Below, piece by piece: positions 1 to 11,450 of a DNA stretch of 64,000 nt. Source of the DNA: Symbiodinium natans. Taxonomy: Eukaryota > Sar > Dinophyceae > Suessiales > Symbiodiniaceae. The DNA lies in NCBI GenBank assembly GCA_905221605.1, contig CAJNDS010000287.1, forward strand, positions 1 through 64,000. The letters are read 5' to 3'. The notes under the pieces were generated by a model. The model had not been told where the DNA came from. It worked only from the letters and a program-made list of their open reading frames with translations, and did no database searches. The position numbers were made by a program, and so were the translations under genes. Position 1 is the stretch's first letter, and each line of letters starts with the position of its first letter.

Positions 1-151
1 GAAAGCAAGGAAGAAAGAAAGAACGAGAGAAAGAGAGAAAGAAAGAAAGACAGAAGGAAAGAAAGAAAGAAAGAACGAGAAGCAGGCAGAAAGACAGAAA
101 GAAGAAAGAAAGAACAAAAAAAGACAGCAAGAAAGACAGAAAGGAAGAGAG

Positions 152-184
<33 letters not shown>

Positions 185-376
185 AAGAAAGAAACTACTA
201 CTACTACTAGAAAGAAAGAATGAAAGACGGCAAGAACAGAAAGGAGTAAAGAAAGGAGGCAAACAATAGGAAAGAAAGAACGAAAGAAAGTCAGCCAGAA
301 AGAAAGAAAGAAGGAAACACAAACAACAGAAAGGAGTAAAGAAAGGAAGCCAACAATAGAGAAGGAAAGAATGAAA
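1..376. repeat. GAAA-rich purine microsatellite
   Basis: Imperfect GAAA/GAAAG tetranucleotide tract with interruptions, including a short CTA triplet run near 196-210. No gene is visible. The related phrases aacagaaaggagtaaagaaa near 235 and 326 show that segments inside the tract were themselves duplicated. Confidence 0.9.
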
Positions 377-401
377 TAATGAAAGAAAGAACGAAAGTAA
401 G

Positions 402-441
402 CCCTGAACCCCGAAGCCTTGAACCCCTGAACCCTAAACCC
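402..441. repeat. Degenerate telomere-like heptamers
   Basis: Five consecutive 7-8 bp units variant on CCCTAAA: ccctgaa, ccccgaag, ccttgaa, cccctgaa, ccctaaa, then ccc. Dinoflagellate telomeres are known to use TTTAGGG. Only one unit here is exact, so this is at most a decayed interstitial patch. Confidence 0.4.
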
Positions 442-446
442 GCTAA

Positions 447-904
447 TGTATATATATATATATACGTTAATATATATATATATATGACTAGATATACATA
501 TACATATAGATACTTATTTCATGGACGACATACATGTAAGAAATATATGGTATGTATATATATACTCGATATATAGTCTACATAGTATACATATAGCGTT
601 TATAGTATATATAAATATGATATATAGGAGATACTGTACATACAGTATATATATATATATATATATATAGTAGATATAGTATATCTGGTATACATAGTAC
701 AGACAACAAACAAAAATATAAATATACATAGTATATATAAAGCATAATATATATATATATAGTACATCATATATATAAATATGTATATTATAGTAAATTT
801 ACTCTGCGTATGTCTATATATATACATATACACAAAGTATCTAGAATATATATAGTTTATATAAGATAAATATATATATATATATATGTAGTATACTCTA
901 CTGG
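447..904. repeat. AT-rich (TA/TATA) microsatellite
   Basis: Mostly TA, TATATA and GTATA motifs with few G or C. Open frames here are Tyr/Ile-rich translations of the repeat and are not taken as genes. Confidence 0.9.
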
Positions 905-942
905 AGTATAGTATAGTATAGTATACTATACTATACTATACT
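905..942. repeat. 38-bp perfect palindrome of TATAG units
   Basis: TATAG units on the left turn into CTATA units on the right about the centre gtatac at 921-926. Base pairing checked outward is perfect from 905 to 942 and breaks at 904/943. It could extrude as a cruciform. Confidence 0.85.
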
Positions 943-979
943 ATAGGACACAATACTGTACTGTACCGTACTGTACGAC

Positions 980-1082
980 GATGACGAGGACGACGACTAG
1001 TACTACGACGAGTAGCAGTAGTACCACTACTACCACTGCTACTGCTACTTCTAGTAGTAGTAGTAGTAGTAGTAGTAGCAGC

Positions 1083-1143
<61 letters not shown>

Positions 1144-1144
1144 C

Positions 1145-1210
<66 letters not shown>

Positions 1211-1215
1211 AAAGA
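980..1215. repeat. (AGT)n trinucleotide tract
   Basis: Imperfect ACG/ACT triplets pass into near-pure AGT from about 1051 to 1210. Poly-Ser and poly-Thr open frames on the two strands are products of the repeat. Confidence 0.92.
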
Positions 1216-1244
1216 AAGAGAGAAAGCAAGAAAGAAAGAGAGAA

Positions 1245-1811
1245 AGATTGTGTTTGCAAATGGGGGGGGCTGCGCCCCCCCCCCCCCCCGCTTTTTTTTA
1301 GCCGTGCAAGCTTGCTTCAAAGCATATGAAACTTTGTTTGAAACCCATCATGCAGGCCTTGTGTTTGCAAATGGGGGGGGCTGCGTGCGCCCCCCCCAAC
1401 CCCCCCGCTTTTTTTAGCCGTGCAAAGCTTGCTTCAAAGCATATGAAACTTTTTTTGAAACCCATCATGCAAGCATTGTGTTTGCAAATGGGGGGGGCTG
1501 CGCCCCCGCCAACCCCCCCGCTTTTTTTTAAGCCGTGCAAGCTTGCTTCAAAGCATATGAAACTTTTTTTGAAACCCATCATGCAGGCATTGTGTTTGCA
1601 AATGGGGGGGGGGGCTGCGCCCCCCCCAACCCCCCCGCTTTATTTAAGCCGTGCAAGCTTGCTTCAAAGCATATGAAACATTTTTTTGAAACCCATCATG
1701 CACGCATTGTGTTTGCAAATGGGGGGGGCTGCGCCCCCCCCAACCCCCCCGCTTTTTTTTAAGCCGTGCAAGCTTGCTTCAAAGCATATGAAACTTCCTT
1801 TTGAAACCCAT
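1245..1811. repeat. ~115-bp G/C-hairpin minisatellite, block 1 (about 5 units)
   Basis: Each unit has a conserved core gtgtttgcaaat, a G run of 7-10, ctgcg, a C run of 7-9, aa, a second C run, a T run, agccgtgcaagcttgcttc, aaagcatatgaaac, a T run and gaaacccatcatgca. The G run and first C run can pair as a near-perfect hairpin with a ctgcg loop. Units start near 1248, 1361, 1478, 1589 and 1710. Homopolymer length is the main difference between units. A second block lies at 3919-5248 in the same orientation. Confidence 0.95.
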
Positions 1812-3918
1812 AAGCTTCTCGGCTCGGATCACATGTTTCTTTGGTAGGGGGTCAACCGGGTTCGAGGCCAAACAGGTTCTCTGTTCAACTGGACCCCCTC
1901 CGGACGCTGTAGTTCTTGCTTTTGCACATGGTTTCTCAATACTGAGCCTGGGGAAGCCGCGCTTCGGCACCCATTCACAGATGCAATGACGATGGCGATA
2001 TGTCAGAGACCCGTGCATTCAGGTTGTCCTCGGTGCACTCACTGGCCTTCATGGATCTGGTATGGTATTTGCATGGCATTCTGCTACTGGATGTTTTTGG
2101 AGACGCCCTTGCCACTTGATGAGCTGGTTGCGCAAACGCAGTTAGCCCCACGGTTGGGAGATACACGAGTGACACCTTCAAGCATCCTCACTGCAGGTCC
2201 GCTCTTCTTTATTTTACGAGCCGTGCCGGTCCCAAGTCCGGCAACCAGCATTGGATGGGCCACTGAAGACAGGCCAAAAGTATTGCTGGTAGAAGTGAGG
2301 GTTGCTGCAGATTCCAGTGCTGCAGCGGGAGCCAATCAGGTTCGTGATCACCTGGGCTTCATGTGTGGGCGAAGATACTGGCCAGGCATTATGTACGCAC
2401 CTACGCTTCGGGGCGGACTGCAAGGTACAGTGTTTTCACTGCCAGCGAGCTCGCGCCTATGCTCAGTGCTTGGTTTATTTATTTCGTATTTGCTTTGGTT
2501 CTTCATGTTGTATGACTATTCATTGCCACTTACGGTTGCCAGGCTTTGCGGCAATCAGGCATTTTGGGATGAATGTATGGCCACTTGCGGTTGTCAGGCT
2601 TTACGGCAACCAGGCCTATGGGCAGGGCGCCGTCTTCGGCCCCTACATTGTGCTGCTACAGTTTGTCTCTATGCAGATGAATTCGTTTTTGCTGAGGCGA
2701 CGTCTGGGGCTGCTCTGATGGCCCACCTCATGGTGCTTTCACTTTCGGTTGCAACAGCTGGAAGGATATGTGACGACATTCGTTGTGGACAGTTCGTTCC
2801 TGTTTCCCACCTAGCCCTTTTGGGATTTCGTGGGTCGGCCCATGGCGAGTTTTCGGGCAATGAGGCAACTTGCGCGATGCGACGAGTCACTGTAGTACCA
2901 GACTCTCCATGGAGGTCCTCAACTGTCTGCCCTATGAGTTTGGATCATCGTTGAGCTGACCATATTTGACTCAGTTCTTTGCTTGTACAATGCATGTGCT
3001 GGAGCAGTACCACACACTCACCCCATAATTGCTTGGTTTTTCTTGGCCACTTGCGATTGCCAGGCTTCACGGCAACCTGGCCTGTGGGCGGGGGCGCCGT
3101 GTTATCGGCCCTTCTATTCAATATGCTGCTGCTATTTTATTTTCTTTTCTGGTGGGTGCATTGGGCTTCCTCAACGTGATGGTCCCCTACGCTGTGTACC
3201 TGCCGCTGAGGTATTCTTGGGATTGCTCTGATGGTTCTCTTTCCTCGTGGGGTGCTTCTGCCAGCTTTCTCTCATGGAGGCTGCCGCTTTGGCAAAGCTT
3301 GCCCTTTGGGCAGGACGACAGAACGATGTGCCAATGTGTCTGTCAGCGGTGGCTACGCTGCCCAAAAAGCAGTGATTCCAGAATTGTTGGCGGTATGCAT
3401 GGAGGCTTGTTGTGGACTCCGTTTCGCTTGAAATTGGCCTGTGGAGTGCATTTCGATGCTCTAGTGGACTCTGAGTCCGTCCCTCCATGGAGGTCTACTC
3501 TGACTGCTTTTCATGAGTGAGATCCATCATTGAGCTGACCATGTTGTAGCTCAGTCCTGAAGTTGTACAGTGTACAGGGCTTGCGCAGCACTTGTCTCGG
3601 GGTTGCCGTTTCCGGCCCCCTGCCCAAGGCAGAGTGGCGTGATGTGTTTTTCATTTCTTCGTTTTGGCAATTCATTCACTATTCAGCTGAGCTGTCACAG
3701 TCTACTCCCTAGTTAGTAAGTGCGAGAACGCTAGGTTGAGCGACTGTGAGCGCTGGAGACCCTGTACTGCACAGTTTGTTGAACTTCGGTTCCTGTGCAG
3801 TTGCCTTGCATGTCCATACCCGAAGCTGTTAACCGCCGCCACAGAGCGGCCGTGACATATGTCATGAGCTACAGCTAGCTAGTAGGTCAGACCAGACCGC
3901 TGCGGAATCGAGTTCGAG
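1812..3918. other. 2.1-kb unique segment between two minisatellite blocks
   Basis: Non-repetitive DNA bracketed by blocks of the same minisatellite. A 322-codon ATG-initiated frame spans 1986-2954 on the + strand, but it shows no recognisable domain and runs through an internally duplicated stretch, so I do not call it a gene. No transposase or reverse transcriptase motif was seen. It may be an inserted or amplified segment; its origin is unknown. Confidence 0.5.
2520..3575. repeat. Diverged ~0.5-0.6 kb tandem duplication
   Basis: Similar ordered landmarks recur. A ggccacttgcggttg / ggcaaccaggcct stretch lies near 2578 and 3048, with a further related copy near 2523. A gctctgatgg landmark lies near 2711 and 3228. 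An 80-90 bp stretch with ctccatggaggtc and gagctgaccat lies near 2905-2995 and 3483-3570. Spacing between copies varies from about 465 to 578 bp, so indels separate them. Confidence 0.7.
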
Positions 3919-5248
3919 AGTTTTGAAACCCATCATGCAGGCATTGTGTTTGCAAATGGGGGGGGGGCTGCGCCCCCCCCAACCCCCCCCGCTTTATTTA
4001 AGCCGTGCAAGCTTGCTTCAAAGCATATGAAACTTTTTTTGAAACCCATCATGCAAGCATTGTGTTTGCAAATGGGGGGGGCTGCGCCCCCCCCCCCCAA
4101 GCTTGCTGCAAAGCATATGAAACTTTTTTTTGAAGCCCATCATGCAAGCATTGTGTTTGCAAATGGGGGGGGCTGCGCCCCCCCCCAACCCCCCCGCTTC
4201 TTTTTAAGCCGTGCAAGCTTGCTTCAAAGCATATGAAACTTTTTTTGAAACCCATCATGCAAGCATTGTGTTTGCAAATGGGGTGGGCTGCGCCCCCTCC
4301 AACCCCCCCGCTTTTTTTAAGCCGTGCAAGCTTGCTTCAAAGCATATGAAACTTTTTTTGAAACCCATCATGCAAGCATTGTGTTTGCAAATGGGGGGGG
4401 GGCTGCGCCCCCCCCAACCCCCCCCCTTTTTTTCCGTGCAAGCTTGCTTCAAAGCATATGAAACTTTTTTTGAAACCCATCATGCAAGCATTGTGTTTGC
4501 AAATGGGGGGGGCTGCGCCCCCCCCAACCCCCCCGCTTTGTTTAGCTGTGCAAGCTTGCTTCAAAGTATCAAACTTTTTTTGAAACCCATCATGCAGGCA
4601 TTGTGTTTTGCAAAATGGGGGGGCTGCCCCCCCCCCAACCCCCCCGCTTCTTTTTAGCCGTGCAAGCTGCTTCAAAGCATATGAAACTTTTTTGGAAACC
4701 CATCATGCAGGCATTGTGTTTGCAAATGGGGGCGGGCTGCGTCCCCCCAACCCCCCCGCTTTTTTTAAGCCGTGCAAGCTTGCTTCAAAGCGTATGAAAC
4801 TTTTTTTGAAACCCATCATGCAGGCATTGTGTTTGCAAATGGGGGGGGCTGCCCCCCCCCCCAACCCCCCCGCTTTTTTTTAGCCGTGCAAGCTTGCTTC
4901 AAAGCATATGAAACTTTTTTTGAAAGGCATTGTGTTTGCAAATGGGGGGGGGCTGCGTCCCCCCCAACCCCCCGCTTTTTTTTAAGCCGTGCAAGCTTGC
5001 TTCAAAGCATATGAAACTTTTTTTGAAACCCATCATGCAAGCATTGTGTTTGCAAATGGGGGGGCTGCGCCCCCCCCTAACCCCCCCGCTTTTTTTAAGC
5101 CGTGCAAGCTTGCTTCAAAGCATATGAAACTTTTGGAAACCCATCATGCAAGCATTGCGTTTGCAAATGGGGGGGGGGGGCTGCGCCCCCCCCTAACCCC
5201 CCCGCTTTTTTTAAGCCGTGCAAGCTTGCTTCAAAGCATATGAAACTT
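3919..5248. repeat. ~115-bp G/C-hairpin minisatellite, block 2 (about 12 units)
   Basis: Same unit and orientation as at 1245-1811. The gtgtttgcaaatg core recurs near 3946, 4065, 4150, 4267, 4380, 4493, 4602, 4716, 4829, 4930, 5045 and 5155. Some units are shortened: the one near 4065 lacks the second C run and T run, and the one near 4925 lacks part of the cccatcatgca segment. Long frames here are repeat translations. Confidence 0.95.
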
Positions 5249-5568
5249 GTATAAATATAGAAATATAGAAAGATATAAATACATAAATGTATAAATACAT
5301 AACTATATAAATATATACATATGTAAATATATAAATATATGAATACATAAATACATAAATACATAAATACATAAATACACAAATACACAAATACACAAAT
5401 ACACAAATACATAAGTACATGAATACATAAATATATAAATATACATAAAGCTATATGTATATATACATTATAGACATATATAGAATTATCCATAATTATA
5501 TATATGTATATATAAATATAAATATATATATATAGACACTTACAAACACATATAAACACATATAAATA

Positions 5569-5603
<35 letters not shown>

Positions 5604-5965
5604 ATATATATAAACATATATATATGTGTATATTTATACATCCATATATATAAATACATATATATAAATATACATAAATACGTATCAATATAAGAGATAT
5701 ATATATATATATCTAAATGTATATATATATATATATTATGTATATATATATATATATATGTATATCTCAATGTATATAAATATATATGAATATACATAAA
5801 GACATAAATATATGTAAATATAGATAGCTAAATAATTAAACTATATATATATATATAAGTATACATATATACATACAAATATAAATATATACATATATAC
5901 ATATATACATATATACATATATACATATATACATATATACATATATACATATATACATATATACC
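5249..5965. repeat. AT-rich microsatellite complex
   Basis: Successive blocks of ATAAATAC, ACAAATAC, (AAAT)n near 5564-5604, TATATA and an ACATATAT octamer run near 5880-5962. It directly abuts the last hairpin-minisatellite unit, as the AT tract at 447-904 lies close upstream of the first block. Confidence 0.92.
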
Positions 5966-8322
5966 TTTTCGCATATAGTAAATAGAGGACCTTTCTAGAT
6001 GACACATGAAAACCACAAAAAACACCCAACAAAAAAACCAAAAAAATACCCCCAAAAAATAACCAGCTCCTAATCCGAGTAAGAGTAGTAAGAATCCTTT
6101 GAAAATACGGAGGGAATGGTGGCTTTCCTAGCAAAAGCCAAGAAAACCAAAAAAAAAAAGGAAGCAAAAAAAAAAAAAAAGGAAGAAAAAAAAACTCCAC
6201 CCATCCGCATTCTACCGCATCTGCTTGCACAGATCTTCCGAAGAGTATCTCAAGCTTTCAGGCACCTCGATCCAATACGAAGACCGAGCCAGAAAGATGA
6301 AAACGCCGAAACTCTGATATCGCTGCACACAGCAAAGCAAAGTGAGTACTTCTGATGGTCTGGGCCGTGTCTTCGGCCCTGAGGCAGCGCACTGGGGGAA
6401 GGGCCCAAAAGGGGAAACGAGCGAAAACCGGAAAAGAAAGCACGCGCTGTCTTGGCTGCCCCCTTGAGAAGGCGAGCCCGCACCTTGCCGGCGATCCTTG
6501 CGGCCTTGGTGTTGGGGAGGCCCGCTCCCGCGCTCCGCACACACACACACACAGAGTCATATGCACACGTAATCACACATGCAGATTATAGTAGCTTCTC
6601 TCCCAAAACCGGGGCCTTCTTTCTTATAACGAAGCCCAAAAAGTCGTCACACAGATGCATACTGAAACTGCATGTCATTGCATGTCGCAGGTGGCTGAAG
6701 CCTTGTCTGTCATGCTCAGGTTTGTGGTAGCTCCATGTTTCTCGGAGCCAGCACCGGCATCTCAGGCGCCTACGATTCGCACCCACTGCTACGGGTCAAA
6801 GATGTCCAAAGCAGAAACAAGTGTCAGCAAAGTAATTCCGCCCTGACCAGGCACCCAACAAGGGCGCTAAGGATGTCAAGCCCTTGTCAACTGCAGTTTT
6901 CCTGTTAAAGTTGTGCTTGCCTGCGCATCGAACACTCTGCCTTCGTGCTGCAGGCATCCTAGCAATACGAAAACAAGTCAGGGTGAACACGAGTGTGTAA
7001 CAAGCTCATGGGGAAGCACCGCCGCTTCCGCAAGTCAAAAGTAAAGTCTTGGTGCAAGCGCTGCAGTTTGCAGCTTACATCTGAGAACTGGCGCAAGACT
7101 ATCTGATGACTCTGATGCCTTAGCTTCTTAGCTCCCCCCAAACTTTACCAAACTTAAGCTGAGAGGCTCAATACGAGACTTGAGCGACTTGAGCGACTTG
7201 AGCGACTTGAGCAGCATGTCCGGCTATGGGGCAGCTCCGAGACCGCCTGGGGCCGCAAGCTCAGTGCAAAGAAGAGTTTAGGCCAGTTTAGGCTCAGGAG
7301 AGCTTTTTTCTCATGTTTGTCTGTGTTGTCTCATTCTCAGAACGTCATCGGTACAAACATGGGAGATTTTCAACGCTGGCTGAGAAGAAGAGGCGTTCCT
7401 CGTATCTGACATAGACCTTCGTACAGGGGACATGACAAACATGAACTGTAATGTGTCATGTTCAGCAACGAATGCCCATCCGCCTGATAAAGACAGCTCT
7501 GCAGGGGGGAACAGGGGGGAACCGGGAAGACCTGATTGCACCGCAAGAAGTTGAGCTCATGCAGCTTTTTGGTTGCAAGCTAGATGTGGTCTTTGTTTTT
7601 TTGGCAGAGGGGACCTCTGAGATTCATTTTTTTGGTAAAGTGAGACGAATCAACCATTGTCGCAACATATGACAAGCCCCCTCGCCCCTCCCTCCCCCTA
7701 GAATCAACCCGCTGACCATATGTGCTTCATATGGTTCTCGTGCTTCCGTGCCAACAAATGTCCCACGTCTCTGGGGCAAGTTGTCGCGTCAATTGCTGCG
7801 CTTGGCTTACTTGGCCAGCTCAGCCTGGCAAGCAGGGTTCAAATCAGGGCCAGCAGAAGTTTTTTTAGCAGTTTTGTTTTGCAAATGGCAATCGCCCTGT
7901 CGAATCCACCGTGCTCAGTGCCATGGGGCTCAAACTGGACCTACGTTGACCTATTCGGATCGAGACTTCCGGCTTATGATCCGCATCTGTAACGATGAGA
8001 CGAAGCAGTTCCTTTATCCAAGTAATCTTATTTTGTGGTTTTTTCTCACAGAATTGCTTGTGCTTCATTTCGCTCCTTATAACTCAGTTAAACTTCTCAG
8101 ACCGACTGAAGCTGAGACCCGTGTGGCAGAGCGGTTAACATCAGATCTACTTCGTATCCTGGTCCATGACACAAAAGCCCAGATGAATGGCAGGGTTTCG
8201 ATGTTGGGTCCTGAGCGGCTTTTCCCACTATGCATTACGATGTTCACAGGCTCCAAAATGGTTGGCATTATTAGCGGTCAGCAAGTATATTTCTTGCTTT
8301 GGGGTCGTGCGCTTTCGGTCCG
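5966..8322. other. Region with no supportable gene
   Basis: A-rich low-complexity DNA at 6000-6200, an (AC)n run near 6540-6556 and a 9-bp tandem repeat (ttgagcgac, about four copies) at 7178-7213. The 7748-8413 + frame includes a Leu/Arg/Glu-rich stretch near 8110-8240 that could be an exon, but I found no family signature or clear splice borders. Confidence 0.5.
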
Positions 8323-8445
8323 ATGCAAGAAGCGGCAACACTGGTCCAACATGATTTGCACGAGCTACTTGATATGGACATATTGGTTCCGGTTGACGTC
8401 CCGAAACCCCTGAACGGCCTTTGGCATGACTCCAGCCCGACCTGA
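8323..8445 (+). CDS. Possible short exon or small ORF (40 aa)
   Basis: An ATG-initiated frame of 40 codons ends at TGA 8443-8445 and reads as an acidic, Leu-rich peptide (for example HDLHELLDMDILVPVDVPKP). The look is protein-like, but no homologue comes to mind. It overlaps in another frame the start of the Pro/Ala-rich gene at 8426, so at most one of the two readings is likely right here. Low confidence. Confidence 0.2.
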   Translation: MQEAATLVQHDLHELLDMDILVPVDVPKPLNGLWHDSSPT

Positions 8446-9820
8446 GGCTGCGGCAGGAGTGGCCCCTTACCCGCCGGGCGTGGGCCCAGGCCCAGGCAGG
8501 GCTCCGGGATTACTTATCCCAGGCTTGGGATCTGATAGAACCCCACCATACCCCCATCTGGATGTGTTGCTGCGCAAGGTGCTTTGGCCAGTCCATCTGC
8601 CTTCGCTGCACCCACCATTCCAGGCTTTGGCTTTCCTGCCTGGCCGGGAGCGGTGCCTGGGCAAGCCCTTGGCCAGACGCTGGGGTACCCACTCATGCAG
8701 CCGCTGCCCACATCACCGACGTTGGCAGTTCCACTCCAACAGGCAACTGGCATAACAGGCATGCCTGTTCTGACCCCTGCCGCCATTGCACAGCCTCTCC
8801 CCACACCGGCTGGTCATGACGGCTGCAACCTCAGTCTGAAAAAGAGTGATAGACGCAGTGCCATTGGAAGGCAGGTTGATGACAAGTTATGCCAAGTTGA
8901 TGGTAAACCAGCCTGGATTTGGGGTGCTCTGAGGCTGGGCTGCGGCCGTGGCCGAAGCAGCTGCGGCACTGGGCCAGCTAGGCTACGGAGCCGGCCAAGT
9001 CCCGTCAGCTGCTGCACCAGTAGCTCCGGCCCCAACAGCCCCGGCAGCACCGGCAGCGGCTCCTGCAAACGCTGCTGGCGATGCCGCGGTGGCGTCGGCC
9101 CTTGCAAGCCTTGGGCTAACGCCCGGGGCTCTTGCCAACATACCTGGCCTTGAGAGCTTGGCCTCTGTGCCGGGTCTAGAGTCCCTCCTGGGATTACCAA
9201 GCACCCCACCAGTCGGGGTTGGCATCGTGCCTTCACGTTCTCGTGGTAAGGGCAAAGGCTTCCCTCCCAAAGGTAGCAAAGGAGTTCCCAAGGGCGGCAA
9301 GCTGTCTTTGCAGGCCAGTCAGCCTGTTTTCCATAGTCTCTTATCAACTCTTATCACTTTTCCGAATCTACCCGGCCAGGATCTGCCTGTGCTCACCAGC
9401 CAGGAGGTGCAGGTGCGCAGTTCGATTCTTGATTTCTGGTTTGCCCAGATTACCGTGCGGCTGAGCAGGAGCCGGGGGTCTTCATCACGGCCGCCGGGCA
9501 GAAGAACGAGAAGAAGTGCAGAGCCTTGCTTGCCCACAAGGCCGTGTCGCAATTCGTGCCGCCACACCTTGCCGCTCTGCTCCACTCGCTTCTGGTGAGG
9601 ACTTCAACAGAATGGATGACAAGGCTCGGACACAGCCTCCTAGAGTCTTAGAGTCGGCACATGGAACACGGGAGTAGCATGGGGCGCACGCCAGTGCATC
9701 ACGTTGCATCAGGATACCGAGCAGAGAACTGCGGTGCACATCTGCATCTTGAAGAAGATGCCGGAGGAGTTTGCTGCAGCCTTTCCACAGATGCCAGAGC
9801 CACATGCACTCGTTGCATGA
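8426..9820 (+). CDS. Pro/Ala-rich multi-exon protein, function unknown
   Basis: Several protein-like stretches in one direction are separated by likely introns. The first is 8426 to about 8545, starting ATG and reading MTPARPEAAAGVAPYPPGVG. The second is about 8579-8811, rich in Pro, Gly and Leu. The third is about 8945-9300, Ala/Pro-rich, then repeated PGLESL motifs, then a basic Arg/Lys/Gly segment (RSRGKGKGFPPKGSKG). The fourth is 9449-9594, with acceptor cccag before 9449, donor ctg|gtgagg, and the peptide GQKNEKKCRALLAHKAV. The last is about 9743-9820, ending MPEPHALVA and stop TGA. Low-complexity disordered sequence plus a basic Gly-rich patch would suit an RNA- or protein-binding scaffold, but that is inference. 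The first two borders are unresolved; the last intron is inferred from frame only. Confidence 0.45.
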
Positions 9821-10609
9821 TTCCTCAAATCATTTGTGGGGGCGGAAGGTGCAGGTGAATGTTTTGGTCGCGCTTGCCCATTGGGGTTTCTTGAAAGTTT
9901 GTCTGAAATCAGATACTCAAGTGTGCCCTTGGACTCTTGTTCGGCGTGGTCTCAGCCAGGGGTGGCCCAGTCCGTGCCACTGGCAAAAGAAGCGTCTGCC
10001 CTTCCGAATTTGACCACGAAAAGAATTACCCAGAATTACCCGGCCAATTGTCCCCTCTCAGAGTGTCTTAAACTCTGACAGACTCGACAGGTGTTTTCTC
10101 GTAGCAGGAGTCGGGGGGCTCCGCTTGGACAGCCCTGCATGTTGGAGAACCTTGAGAACTGTGAGAGAGGGCCGAAGTGGGCGAAGTGAGCGAAGGGCTT
10201 TGAAAGGGCTTTCGCTTTGAGAGTCGCCAGGGCGAAGACCTGAGGTCTGGCCTTCACGTTGCTACAGCACATTGAGAATCATTGGGAGGTGCCTTCATGT
10301 AAATGTAGTTCTTTCCAGAGACGCCGCGCTGGGTGCCCCCGCCATGTGCACAGCGATTGTGCTGCTTTTTTCCAGCGTGCGGGGTTTAGGAGTTTAGGGT
10401 GGCCCATGATGGCCCATGCGACGCTGGTGCGCGAGTGGCCCTCCTTTGGGTGCCCTGGGACCATGGGGACCACAGGGGCCACGGGGACCACGGGGATCAC
10501 ACCACGGGGACCATGGGGACCACGGGGACCATGGGGAGCACGGGGACCAGGGGGAGCATGGGGAGCATGAAAACCACGAGGCCTGCAAGTCGAGTGGCTT
10601 CAGCGCCAG
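9821..10609. other. Intergenic or intronic stretch with low-complexity repeat
   Basis: No supportable exon. It holds a GGGGACCAC-type tandem repeat at about 10450-10568, which gives collagen-like Gly-Pro frames that I treat as repeat artefacts. Upstream exons of the ankyrin gene may lie here unrecognised. Confidence 0.45.
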
Positions 10610-11450
10610 GATATCTGCTTGAGCATCTTGAATCGGGATGACTTCACAGAAGTCAACGCAGTGGACCAGGCCTCCCACCTGTGCACAGGGTGGGCCAATC
10701 GAGAGAGCCGGTGCTGCACGTGGTCCTCTATGTCCTTTGCAGTTCGGCTATACGATCTTGTCCCTGGCCGCGTCGAACGGCATGGTCAGCGTCTGCAAGG
10801 CTGTTCTGGACCACCCGGAGTTCACGCAAGTCAACTCCAAGGCATTCGTCTCCCAAACGCCCCGAACATGTGTTGTCGTTGTCTGTCTTTTGCCGTGCTT
10901 TGGTGTGGTGGTCCATTGCCATTTGCAGGACAAGTGGGGTGCCACCGCACTCCACTGGGCTGCAGCATCCAATCTGGGTATAGCTCCAAGAGACAGCAAA
11001 GGTGAGAACCTCTCTCCCTAGTGATCTTTTGCCTCCTGCTGCAGGCACTGTCTGCACAGCCATACTGGAGCATCCAGCCTTTGTGGAGGCGGAGTGCTGG
11101 AGAAGGGCACCGAAGGGCACCGAAGGGCGCCGCTGTGAGAGTCTGTGATTTGTCTCAGGCCCACGTGGTCGCCTTCAGTTTCAAGTTCGAGAACCAGACG
11201 GCTCTGCAGGTGGCCGAGGCCTTCTCGGCACAACTTCGTGATGCTTCTGCAAAGGTAGCCTTTGCTATTCTTTGCCCACGCTCTCTCTCTCTCTCTGTGA
11301 GTGTGTGTTGTCAGGAGAGAGGCTGCTCCGACGCAGAGCAGGCCGGCGACGGAATAGTCAGATGCAGCCAGATGCTGCGTGGCTTGGACAGACAGGCGCA
11401 CCTTGATTCGTGCTGTCTGGCAGGCGATCAAGAAAGCCTTGACTGGCTAA
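10610..11450 (+). CDS. Ankyrin-repeat protein, 3' exons through the stop codon (5' end not found)
   Basis: Six exons join in frame. 10610-10669 holds the end of a repeat, ILNRDDFTEVNAVDQ. 10743-10841 is exactly 33 codons, one repeat from FGYTILSLAASNG to TQVNSK. 10929-10977 holds DKWGATALHWAAASNL. 11045 to about 11093 holds TVCTAILEHPAFVEA. 11159-11254 holds FENQTALQVAEAF and RDASAK. 11424-11450 holds AIKKALTG, then TAA at 11448-11450. Introns after 10669 and 10841 begin GC, those after 10977 and 11254 begin GT, and all end AG. The join after about 11093 may use a GA donor. Ankyrin repeats are protein-binding scaffolds; the partner is unknown. The first repeat seen is incomplete, so the gene begins upstream. 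Confidence 0.8.

Noticed and set aside
981-1301. Poly-Ser protein
   Set aside because: Translation of the AGT microsatellite running into the hairpin minisatellite.
1850-1870. tRNA T-arm (ccgggttcgaggcc) or other tRNA
   Set aside because: No matching acceptor, D or anticodon arm could be folded around it.
1986-2954. 322-codon ORF as a gene
   Set aside because: No domain, unusual Cys/Trp-rich composition, and it runs across an internally duplicated segment whose second copy is not open in the same way.
10416-10622. Collagen-like Gly-Pro protein
   Set aside because: Derives from a GGGGACCAC tandem repeat. The frame is not maintained and there is no flanking collagen context.
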